From positions 80,901 through 144,900 of the forward strand of contig CANENE010000002.1 of NCBI GenBank assembly GCA_947428835.1: a stretch of 64,000 bases of DNA. The letters are read 5' to 3'. Of this stretch, positions 26,211 to 34,100 are shown in pieces (the stretch's first letter is position 1; each line of letters opens with the position of its first letter). Source of the stretch: an uncultured bacterium (GTDB lineage Bacteria; Cyanobacteriota; Vampirovibrionia; Gastranaerophilales; Gastranaerophilaceae). The translations under genes and the position numbers were made by a program. Under the pieces are notes generated by a model. The model was not told where the DNA came from. It worked only from the letters and a program-made list of their open reading frames with translations, and ran no database searches.

Positions 26211-26957
26211 ATGAGAATATTCACCCCCCCCTCTTTGATAAATGCTAAAATAGGATTTGGTGCCAAAAATCGCGCAGAAAAAAAGAAAGATATAAAAGCA
26301 GCGGATAAAATAATGCGCGATTCCAAAAATGAATTTTTGGCTTTCAGTCCAAATTATGCCCGAATTAATTACAAATGCCTTAAAGATAAAAATTCTACAA
26401 GAAATGCAAGGGCAACTGAATTGTACAATAAAGTTTCAACAAGATATCATAGAACAATCAGGGATTTTGAAGATAATAAATGTGCGCCGACAGATGAAAT
26501 ATTAGATAAAGTCAAAAAACATAAGCTTGCTCATTGCTATGAAAGAGCACTTGGTACTTTGGCCGAATTATATAAAAACGGCTGCGAGGCGGAAATTACA
26601 GGAATATTTTATGAAATTGAACTTACAAATAAAAACACACTTGAAACAACAATATTGGAAGACAGAATTGACCACTGTGCCGTATTAACAGCTATGGGAG
26701 ATAAAGAAAGAAGCGATTTTGAAGATTTTGTGGTGATCGACCCCTGGCTTCATTATGCAGGTTCTGTGCAAAATGCGGAAATAAAATACAAAAATTTTTT
26801 TGAAAATGATATTAAGGCAATAGAGCGAAAAATATGCAGAAAAATTTTGGCAAAAGGTGAAAATATAGATGATTATGAATTAAGAGGCGAAATTGTTTAT
26901 CGTCCTTTAATAATTGCAAATGAAAATATAGATAAAGTCAGAACTTATTTAAAATAA
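26211..26957 (+). CDS. Predicted papain/transglutaminase-fold protein with Cys-His-Asp triad
   Basis: Unrecognised 248-residue protein. The central part has a spaced triad that fits a papain-like fold: AHCYERALGTLAELYKNGC (C109 at the start of a helix), IDHCAVLTAMG (H155 starting a strand) and FVVIDPWLHYAG (D177 in a DPW block). That Cys-helix/His-strand/Asp-Pro-Trp pattern is seen in cysteine proteases, deamidases and effector toxins of the Tox-PL/SseI type. The N-terminal 90 residues are Lys/Arg-rich and probably helical, with no signal peptide. The fourth to eighth codons contain an 8-C run (26224-26231), very unusual in this AT-rich DNA. No Shine-Dalgarno precedes the ATG. It follows the MBOAT gene by 32 nt. 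The fold and activity are inference. Confidence 0.6.
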   Translation: MRIFTPPSLINAKIGFGAKNRAEKKKDIKAADKIMRDSKNEFLAFSPNYARINYKCLKDKNSTRNARATELYNKVSTRYHRTIRDFEDNKCAPTDEILDKVKKHKLAHCYERALGTLAELYKNGCEAEITGIFYEIELTNKNTLETTILEDRIDHCAVLTAMGDKERSDFEDFVVIDPWLHYAGSVQNAEIKYKNFFENDIKAIERKICRKILAKGENIDDYELRGEIVYRPLIIANENIDKVRTYLK

Positions 26958-26982
26958 AAACCCTCCGATATCGGAGGGTTTT
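26957..26982. terminator. Intrinsic terminator, perfect 26-bp palindrome
   Basis: AAAACCCTCCGAT followed directly by its reverse complement ATCGGAGGGTTTT. It begins at the last base of the papain-fold gene's stop codon and, being symmetric with A/T tails, can also end transcripts of the convergent gene that stops at 27022. Confidence 0.8.
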
Positions 26983-27021
26983 GAAAAGTAGTGCTTTTGT
27001 AGTGCCTTTATAGTTTTTAAC

Positions 27022-27453
27022 TTAAGCATTTTTATTCTGATTGGTGTTATCGACTCTCTCCTGGTGCTTGCCTTCGATTTTTGCATTATCTCGATTATCT
27101 TTTATAGAAAGTACTGTTGCAATAATGGCAAGCGGTACTGCAACGATTGCGGCTGCTTTAGCTTTTGAAGGATTGTTTTTAATTGTAGTTGCTGCACTTT
27201 CAAGAAATTCTTTTACTTTTGTTTTTAGGTTTGGTGTAATTGCTTTATCAAAACTTTTTGCAAGTTTTCCTGATAGCGTGTCGCTTTTAAGAACGCCGCC
27301 CATTGTAATTCCTCCTAAAATGCCTGTGCCTGCAGCTAGTGCTATATTTTTAACTCCTGAAACCATTTTTTCTTTTGTACAGTCTACTTTTTGTCCTAGT
27401 GTTGCGTTTTCTAATCCTGAAGCGGGTCTAAATGTTGCTGATAAAATTGACAT
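27022..27453 (-). CDS. Small orphan membrane protein, 143 aa
   Basis: Not recognised. After a 30-residue polar N-terminus (MSILSATFRPASGLENATLG) there is a Gly/Ala-rich hydrophobic segment (NIALAAGTGILGGITMGGV, about 36-55), a Lys-rich helical middle, and a clear membrane helix (AAAIVAVPLAIIATVLSI, about 99-116) followed by a charged tail. The start is an ATG behind a strong AAAGGAG. It ends near a symmetric terminator. The general plan (polar head, glycine-rich segment, basic middle, C-terminal hydrophobic helix) recalls the orphans at 4289 and 54954, without clear sequence identity. Function unknown. Confidence 0.6.
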   Translation of the reverse strand: MSILSATFRPASGLENATLGQKVDCTKEKMVSGVKNIALAAGTGILGGITMGGVLKSDTLSGKLAKSFDKAITPNLKTKVKEFLESAATTIKNNPSKAKAAAIVAVPLAIIATVLSIKDNRDNAKIEGKHQERVDNTNQNKNA

Positions 27454-27728
27454 AATTTTTTCTCCTTTGTTGAACTATAAACTCTTACTATTTAAAACAT
27501 ACTGTTTAAATTTCATATTTATGAAAAGTATTTTTGCTTTTTAAAATTGCCAAATTTTAGAGTTTAAAATTCATATATTGGCTATGATACAGATATTAAA
27601 ACTCTTCTATGACTTCACAAAAGTTAATATTTTAGACATATAACATCTTAAAATTTGAAAATAACTGTTTTAAATGTGTAATATGTTTATTGTTTTTTAA
27701 ATTTCAAGATTAATATTAAAATTAACTT
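27454..27728. promoter_or_regulatory. 275-bp regulatory gap with paired inverted repeats
   Basis: Very AT-rich gap between the divergent small orphan (minus) and the XRE gene (plus). ATTTAAAACA (27490-27499) faces TGTTTAAAT (27503-27511), an imperfect dyad with one extra A. An exact inverted copy of the left arm, TGTTTTAAAT, occurs at 27666-27675 about 50 nt before the XRE ATG. These may be operators for the XRE protein. No ORF or RNA gene is seen. Confidence 0.3.
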
Positions 27729-28052
27729 ATGACAATTAAAGAGTTGCTTGGCAGGAAAATTAAGAATTTAAGAATAAAAAACGGCTTAACCCAAAGTCAA
27801 TTATCGGATATGATAGGAATTTCCCAAAGAAGCTTGTCGGGTATTGAAATAGGCAAAAATTTTCTAACTGCCGAGACATTAGAAAAAATACTTGTGTCTT
27901 TAAATATTGAAATAGATGAACTTTTTTGCCTTAAACATTTGAATGATTGCAGTGTTTTAAAAAAAGAGCTTATAGAAAAAATTTCTAAAGAACAAAATGA
28001 ACAAAAAATCAGAAATATTTATAAGGTTGTAGAAGTGCTTTTAAGCGATTAG
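27729..28052 (+). CDS. XRE-family helix-turn-helix regulator
   Basis: A 107-residue DNA-binding protein. The HTH_3 domain occupies residues 5-62: LGRKIKNLRIKNGLTQSQLSDMIGISQRSLSGIEIGKNFLTAETLEKIL, with the recognition helix around SQRSLSGIE. The C-terminal 40 residues are a short Lys/Glu-rich helix that may dimerise. It sits alone after a 275-bp gap and its last 12 bases overlap the 3' end of the convergent SGNH hydrolase gene. The targets are unknown; inverted repeats in the upstream gap are candidate operators. Confidence 0.88.
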   Translation: MTIKELLGRKIKNLRIKNGLTQSQLSDMIGISQRSLSGIEIGKNFLTAETLEKILVSLNIEIDELFCLKHLNDCSVLKKELIEKISKEQNEQKIRNIYKVVEVLLSD

Positions 28053-28661
28053 ATTATTTTTAAAATTTTCAAATATATATTGAGCGATTGTTTTATGTTG
28101 TTTTTCTGTATGATGGAGTCCATCAATATCAGAGGTTTTTGTAACTTTATTTAAATCAATATATCCAACATTTTGCTCTTTTATGGCTTCAAGATATATT
28201 TTTGGAATTTGTTTTGATTTTTCAACAGACCACTCATCGAAAAGATTTGAAAAATAATGATGTTTTGTGACATTAACATTTAAAATTGCAGGGATCAGGA
28301 TAATGATTTTGGCATTTTTTTGATGGTTTTTAGCGATATTTATAAGATTAATTATTCCATCTTTAATTTCATTATCATCAGGTTTATACATTTTTTGAAT
28401 ATCATTTATTCCAAGGGCAAGTATAACAAAATCAAAGTCTCGATTTAAATAATCAGGCAAAAGCAAAGCACCATCAAGCTCTTTTATGTTATCTATAAAA
28501 CATTTTCTGTTGTTGCCACCTGCTTCAACTACTTCAAAACCTAAAGGTACAAGTTTTTGCTTTAAAATACCGCACCATCTTGTATTGATATCAAATCTTG
28601 ACCCGTCGGTTGGGTTATAGCCAAAGGTGTTGCTGTCTCCAAAACATAAAATCTTTTTCAT
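28041..28661 (-). CDS. SGNH/GDSL-family hydrolase
   Basis: A 206-residue cytoplasmic esterase or lipase-like hydrolase. Block I is ILCFGDSNTFGYNP (nucleophile Ser8 in GDS), block II AGGNNRKC, block III VILALGINDIQKMY (the ND Asn) and block V DIDGLHHTEKQH with the Asp-x-x-His pair. It looks like the small arylesterase/TesA-like branch. No signal peptide is visible, so it should act in the cytoplasm. It overlaps the XRE gene tail-to-tail by 12 nt and lies 28 nt downstream of the EF-hand orphan. The substrate is unknown. Confidence 0.88.
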   Translation of the reverse strand: MKKILCFGDSNTFGYNPTDGSRFDINTRWCGILKQKLVPLGFEVVEAGGNNRKCFIDNIKELDGALLLPDYLNRDFDFVILALGINDIQKMYKPDDNEIKDGIINLINIAKNHQKNAKIIILIPAILNVNVTKHHYFSNLFDEWSVEKSKQIPKIYLEAIKEQNVGYIDLNKVTKTSDIDGLHHTEKQHKTIAQYIFENFKNNLIA

Positions 28662-28689
28662 AATTAGAAATTATATGCAAAAAAACTGT

Positions 28690-29409
28690 TTATGCAATAT
28701 TATTTAGATTATGAAGAAAATTTTGTTGGGCGTAATTTAGTCCATAGGCATTATAAATTTGATGATAGGTCGCTTTTGCAATCGGGTAGTTTGAATTTAA
28801 GCCGTATTTAAAAAGAGCATTTTCACCTTTGTTTGTAAGAGTTCCATTAATATTTCTTATATCAAAATAATTGTCGTTTGTACTTAGAGCATCTTCAAGC
28901 AAAATTGAGGTTGAATATTCTCCTAAATCTATTAAACCGTCGTTATTTAGATCTAATGATTCCGCATTCATTCGAGGTGCGTTTTGTCCTATAACAATAT
29001 TAGCTGTTGTTTGCATATTTTGAGTAAGTTCAGCTGTTGACATAGAGGTTCTTTTGCCCATTTCTTCATAGGCGGTACCTAATAGAGCATCTTTATCTAT
29101 AAATTGAAAATTAGGATTATATGGCATGTATTTATGCTCAAAATTAACAGGCGGCATATTTTGAGCATTCATTTGTTTAACAGACTCATCTAATTTATCC
29201 ATGGCTTTATTAAATGTGTCGTTATCCATTTTACTGAGACCTTTTACATCGGGAAGTTCTATAGGTGAAATGCAGAAAGAAGTAAGATATTTTTTATAGT
29301 TATCAACAGAATTTCTTCCGTATCGAGTGGAAGGGTTTTGAATTTTGCTATCGTAAACACCTTTTTCGCCACCAATATAAGCATAATTTTGCGCAATATT
29401 TTGAATCAT
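28690..29409 (-). CDS. Orphan protein with one EF-hand calcium loop, 239 aa
   Basis: Not recognised overall. Residues 153-164, DLNNDGLIDLGE, are a canonical EF-hand/dockerin-type calcium loop (Asp1, Asn3, Asp5, Gly6, Ile8, Glu12). The rest is polar, Asn/Tyr-rich and probably helical with no membrane segment or signal peptide; a Met- and Asn-rich region (about 60-130) precedes the loop. The start is an ATG with AAAGGAT upstream. It is on the same strand as and just upstream of the SGNH hydrolase, and downstream of tRNA-Asp. A calcium-responsive structural or secreted role is possible but not shown. Confidence 0.6.
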   Translation of the reverse strand: MIQNIAQNYAYIGGEKGVYDSKIQNPSTRYGRNSVDNYKKYLTSFCISPIELPDVKGLSKMDNDTFNKAMDKLDESVKQMNAQNMPPVNFEHKYMPYNPNFQFIDKDALLGTAYEEMGKRTSMSTAELTQNMQTTANIVIGQNAPRMNAESLDLNNDGLIDLGEYSTSILLEDALSTNDNYFDIRNINGTLTNKGENALFKYGLNSNYPIAKATYHQIYNAYGLNYAQQNFLHNLNNIA

Positions 29410-29491
29410 TTACTATCCTTTGTTAAAGTTACTCTAGTATAAAACCAAAACATATAAAAAATTGCGCCCTTTTTTTAATATATATAAAATA

Positions 29492-29569
29492 TGGCGGGAA
29501 CGACGAGGCTCGAACTCGCGACCTCATGCGTGACAGGCATGCGCTCTAACCAAACTGAGCTACGCTCCC
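29492..29569 (-). tRNA. tRNA-Asp (anticodon GTC)
   Basis: Reading the minus strand, GGGAGCG pairs with CGTTCCC as the acceptor stem (one G-U pair). The D arm is GCTCAGTTTGGTTAGAGC, the anticodon stem-loop reads CATGCCTGTCACGCATG with anticodon GTC, and the T arm has GTTCGAGC. The discriminator base is G and the 3' CCA is encoded, giving 78 nt. It lies between rpmA and the EF-hand orphan, in the same direction. Confidence 0.97.
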
Positions 29570-29602
29570 ATCCATATTAAATTTTCAATTTTCACTTTTT
29601 AG

Positions 29603-29857
29603 TTATTGTGCGTAAACACTAACTTGTTTTCTTGTTCTTCTGTAAGGTTCAAATTTAACAACACCATCTACAAGTGCAAATAATGTATTATCTTTACCCA
29701 TTCCGACATTGTTTCCCGGATGAATTTTTGTACCTTTTTGTCTTACGATTATGTTTCCTGCAACAACTTGTTCATTGGCATATTTTTTAACGCCTAATCG
29801 CTTACTTTCGCTGTCGCGTCCGTTCTTTGATGAACCTACACCCTTCTTATGTGCCAT
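29603..29857 (-). CDS. rpmA: 50S ribosomal protein L27
   Basis: Ribosomal protein whose N-terminus reaches toward the peptidyl transferase centre. The 84 residues match L27 throughout: [46 protein letters not shown] and [10 protein letters not shown]. The protein begins MAHKKG with no Firmicutes-style cleavable leader. It is 2 nt downstream of rplU, the near-universal rplU-rpmA pair, and the usual downstream obg gene is not present; tRNA-Asp follows. Confidence 0.98.
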   Translation of the reverse strand: MAHKKGVGSSKNGRDSESKRLGVKKYANEQVVAGNIIVRQKGTKIHPGNNVGMGKDNTLFALVDGVVKFEPYRRTRKQVSVYAQ

Positions 29858-29859
29858 TT

Positions 29860-30213
29860 TTATTCTTCTCCTGTTGCTTCTTCACTTTTAGCAGATTTTG
29901 CTTTTGTGTTGATTTTATTAATCATTACACGAGTGAATTGTTGTCTGTGACCTTGTTTTACCCTTGTTCCTTTTTTGGGACGTTGCTTGTAGACGATAAT
30001 TTTTTTAGCTTTATCATTTTTTACAACAGTTCCATCAACAGTAGCTGAAGCTACATAAGGAGTTCCAACTTTTGATTTTTTGCCGTTAACAAGCATTACT
30101 ACTTTATCAAAAGTTACTTTATCGTCGGCTTTAGCATCAAGCAATTCGATATCTGTATATCTTCCTTCTTCAAGTTTATATTGCTTTCCGCCTGTTTCAA
30201 CTATTGCGTACAT
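29860..30213 (-). CDS. rplU: 50S ribosomal protein L21
   Basis: 23S rRNA-binding large-subunit protein. It opens [23 protein letters not shown] and carries the C-terminal signature [19 protein letters not shown]; a Lys/Ala/Glu tail (about 105-117) extends past the usual end. It is the first gene of rplU-rpmA, with a near-consensus promoter and an about 80-nt leader that can fold in two mutually exclusive ways around the ribosome binding site, suggesting feedback by L21. Confidence 0.98.
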   Translation of the reverse strand: MYAIVETGGKQYKLEEGRYTDIELLDAKADDKVTFDKVVMLVNGKKSKVGTPYVASATVDGTVVKNDKAKKIIVYKQRPKKGTRVKQGHRQQFTRVMINKINTKAKSAKSEEATGEE

Positions 30214-30218
30214 TATGT

Positions 30219-30282
30219 ATCCTTTCTTTTAAGGGATCGCAGCTAACTTTAGTTTATTTTGGTTAAGCATTTAGAGGCGACC
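30219..30282 (-). promoter_or_regulatory. Predicted structured leader of rplU (possible L21 autoregulation)
   Basis: On the minus strand GGTCGC (30282-30277) can pair with GCGATC (30240-30235). The overlapping segment ATCCCTT (30237-30231) can instead pair with AAAGGAT (30225-30219), which includes the Shine-Dalgarno of rplU, with one C-A mismatch. The two helices share bases and exclude each other. L21 leaders that control their own operon are known in Firmicutes; homology to them is not established here. Confidence 0.45.
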
Positions 30283-30300
30283 AACCTATCTGCATTTTTA

Positions 30301-30329
30301 AATATATCTAAGACAAAAATTAAAGTCAA
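30301..30329 (-). promoter_or_regulatory. Predicted promoter of rplU-rpmA
   Basis: On the minus strand TTGACT (30329-30324), exactly 17 nt, TATATT (30306-30301). Each hexamer differs from consensus at one position. The predicted start is near 30294, giving a leader of about 81 nt before the rplU ATG. Confidence 0.65.
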
Positions 30330-30341
30330 GAAAATTTTTAA

Positions 30342-31049
30342 TTATTTTATAAGTTTAATCATTTCTTCAACTGCAACATCCAAGCCTGTAAAAATTGCCT
30401 TCGAAATGATGCTGTGGCCAATATTCAGCTCTTTCAAATCAGGAATTTGTTTCATTAGAGAAACATTTTCATAATCAAGACCATGACCTGCGTTAACTTT
30501 TAATCCGATTTTTTGGGCTAAAATTGTACCCTGCTTCAGTTTTTCAAGTTCTGATGCAAAGTCTCCTTTTTTAAATGCGCTTGAAAAAGTTCCTGTATGA
30601 AGCTCGATGTAATCAGCACCAATATATCTGCTTGCTTCAATTTGTTCTTTATCGGCATCTATAAAAAGACTTACTATTATTCCATTTTCTTTTAGGGGTT
30701 TTATAAATTCTTTTAAATATTCTTTTTGTCCTGAAACATCAAGTCCGCCTTCTGTTGTAAGTTCCTGTCTTTTTTCAGGAACTATACATACACTATGAGG
30801 TAAAATTTTAAGCGCAATTTGTTGAATTTCTTTTGTTGCAGCCATTTCAAGGTTAATTGGAGCATTTAAGTTTTTAACATTTATTAAATCTTCATCTTTA
30901 ATATGGCGCCTGTCTTCTCTAAGGTGCATAGTGATAGCAGAAATGTCATGGTGCAAGATTAATTTAACCGCCTCAATTAAATCCGGCCTGCCTTCGTTTC
31001 TAGCGTTTCTTAAAGTTGCTATATGATCTATGTTAACTCCTAATTTCAT
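30342..31049 (-). CDS. pdxJ: Pyridoxine 5'-phosphate synthase
   Basis: Condenses 1-deoxy-D-xylulose 5-phosphate with 3-amino-2-oxopropyl phosphate in the DXP-dependent vitamin B6 pathway. The 235 residues match PdxJ: KLGVNIDHIATLRNARNEGRPD at the N-terminus, MHLREDRRHI, NLEMAAT, VCIVPEKRQELTTEGGLDV, IELHTGTFSSAF, VNAGHGLDYENV and ELNIGHSIISKAIF near the C-terminus (phosphate-binding). It is upstream of rplU on the same strand, 128 nt away, and diverges from the zinc-ribbon/AAA gene. No other B6 gene is nearby. Confidence 0.97.
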   Translation of the reverse strand: MKLGVNIDHIATLRNARNEGRPDLIEAVKLILHHDISAITMHLREDRRHIKDEDLINVKNLNAPINLEMAATKEIQQIALKILPHSVCIVPEKRQELTTEGGLDVSGQKEYLKEFIKPLKENGIIVSLFIDADKEQIEASRYIGADYIELHTGTFSSAFKKGDFASELEKLKQGTILAQKIGLKVNAGHGLDYENVSLMKQIPDLKELNIGHSIISKAIFTGLDVAVEEMIKLIK

Positions 31050-31177
31050 AACAAAATCTTACTACTAAACAGATTATTTGTTTTAAAAAATTTAAAAAAG
31101 TTTACAATAAATTTTTAATTTTTAATTTTCCGTATTATAATTTATCTCGTAGTACTATGTTGAGATGATAATTTATT

Positions 31178-34100
31178 TTGATTTGTCCTAAATGCAAAAG
31201 CAAAGTATCAAAAGAGGATACTGTTTGTAAAAACTGTAATTTAAGATTGGTCTTTAAATGTCCAAGATGCGGATTTCCCACCCGTCTTGGTTCGGTCAGC
31301 TGCCAGAAATGCGGCTATACATTTGTTAAATTCTGCCCCAAATGCCACAGCGCAAACTACGCATCGTCTTCCACCTGCAGAAAATGCTCTTATGAATTTG
31401 AAAATGAAAACACAACCCCAATAGTTGAAAATGATACAAAAGAGCCTGATACAAGCCAAAAGCAAGAAACTATAGTCGAAGAAGAAATTACGCCTTTGAT
31501 TTTCTATATCGATTTTACAAATCTTGAAAAAATATTTGAAAAATATAACAAAGCCGACTTTAGACAAAAAGTTGCAGAAAATATCAAAACAACAATAAAA
31601 ATTGTCTTTGGAACAACGATGGAATTTGTTGACAGTCACACTGTTAAATTTACATTTAATTACTCAAAATCAATAAATATGCTTGTTAAAATTAACCAAT
31701 TTGAGGTGGAATTTAACAAATTCAATGATATTCTTGAAAAGACTTTGGCTGCAACGCTTACTTATAAATTTGCAGTTTCTACACTTAATGAAGCAAGGGA
31801 TTCAAAAGACAACTACATAGCCCAGCTTAAATACGGTATAGATAAAGATGTTATCGTTTCAAACGGAACATATGGCAAATTGAATTCTGATTTATCTTTA
31901 ATTAAAATTTCGCCTGATTCATACAAGATGATATTTTTAGAACAAAAACCCGTTTTTGAACAATCAGAAGATGAAAAATATGATAAAGCGCTTGAAACTA
32001 TTTTGGAAAACATTTCAAAACCTTCAAATAAAACAAGCCTGATTTCTTTGAATGCTCCAAGAGGTGCCGGCAAAACTCATCTTTTAAATGATTTGTATTT
32101 TAGAATTGGAAAATCAAAGCTTGAAAATACTGTTGTATTATATGCACAATGTTCAGCATTGACACAAGTTAGTCCTTACGGCTTGATTCAGAGTTTCTTT
32201 ACGAGATATTTTGATTTTCCTCTTGTTTTAAAAGAAGAATTCAACCAAAAGAACTTTGAAAAGAAAGTCTTGGATAAGCTTGGAGTTGATAAGATGGATG
32301 AAGAAACTCTTTCAACTCTTGCAAATCTAATTTATCCAATTAAAAAAGATTATTTTGAAAATATTCTGATTAACAAAGAAATTACTTTTAAATATATGAA
32401 AGATGTCTTCGACTGCCTCAGACACAAGAAAAGCGTCATTTTTATAATTGATGATTTTGATTTGATAGATGAATCATCACTTTCGTTTTTAAAATATTTG
32501 GTAAACGAAGATTATTTTGAGCGTGATAGTAAAATGGTTGTTGCATATAAAAATGAGCAATCTGCAACGGTTTATTTTCAAACAAACAAATTAAATAATA
32601 CAAATTGCCTGAATATCTCTCTAAGGCCTTTTGGAATTACAGAATGCAAGGATTACGCTAAAAAAATTCTAGGACAGGAAGCTCAGGTTCCTGTCGAGTT
32701 ATTAAGCGATATCGCTCTTAATGCACAAGGTAATATTGCCTATATAGAGCAAATTATAGAATATCTTTTTGAAAAGAGGTATTTTGTTTCGCAAAATCAT
32801 GTGGTTATGTACAAAAAACCCGAAGAAGATTTTGAAATTCCAAAAACACTTGAGCAGTGCTTCTTTGAAAGACTTGATTTTCTCAAAAGCCAAAGTGAAG
32901 AAGAATATAGTTTTATCCTTGTGGCTTCACTTTTGGGTGACAAGCCCGATTATACATTATTAAAAAATGTCTTTACATATGATGATGCTATGCTTTTTTC
33001 AGTAGTTGAAGGTCTTGATAAAAAAGGCTATTTAAAGCGCAAATTTGATGATATTTATGAGTTTAAAAATTCGCTAACCTGGTCATATTGCTATATAAGA
33101 GCAAAAGAAGACAGTTCAATCAATAGCTACACCCAAAAACTTTTAAATGAGCTTTTAAGAAAAACAACTACAAGCCCTTTGATTTGTTCAATATTGGCAC
33201 AAATAGCAGGTGAAAATTCTCTTGCTTTTGAACTTTGGACAAGAAATCTTCAATATGCAAGCTATATAGGCGATACAAACATATACATAATGGCGCAGAA
33301 GCAAAGTTTAATTTTGCTTGAAAATGTTAAATTGGATAATTTTGAATTTACTAAAAACAATATAATGGAGCGTTTGGGAAAACTTCTTTATGAAAAAAAT
33401 CCTGTAGAATCAATGGATTATCTGACAAACGTTCTTGTTTCGGCTCAAAAAAATGATGATATTAATAAAATCATTGATTTATCAGGTTTTATCGTAAAAA
33501 GTTCATATGTTCTTCAAGACTATAGTGCGGTTGTTGAAATTGTAGATAATGTCTTGAAATACTTTGTGCCTGATAAAAAGGAAAATAAAAAAGAGCTTGA
33601 GCTTCAAAAAGTATTAATCAAAACAAGAAAACTAAAGGCGCTGTTGCAGCTTGGTCTTTGGGAAGAAATAGCAAGTCTTGTAAATAGTGAAATTAATCCT
33701 GTTTTGCAAAAATATCTGAATATCTTTTCTAAAAACACTATAGTTTCGCAAAATGAGATTTTTTCAGCTTGGATAGAATCGAATATTATACTTGCTCAAA
33801 GCTACGCAATTCAAGGAAGTTCGTTATCTTTTGAACTCATAAGTGAAATTGAAAAAGTAATAGGCAAAGAAAAAAGTCCAAAAACAGACTATTTGAAAGT
33901 AAATTTAGCATATGCTACAGCGATTGCAAATACTTCAAAAGGTTATTTTAAAGAGTCTGATACGATATTGCAGAATATCTTGAAAGACTATTCATATATA
34001 ATAGATAGTCCTGCACTAGTCAGCAAATGGAATATTATTAATATTATAAATAAAATCCTAAAACTTGATGTTGAAACAATCAAGCAGGAGCTTTTTGAAG

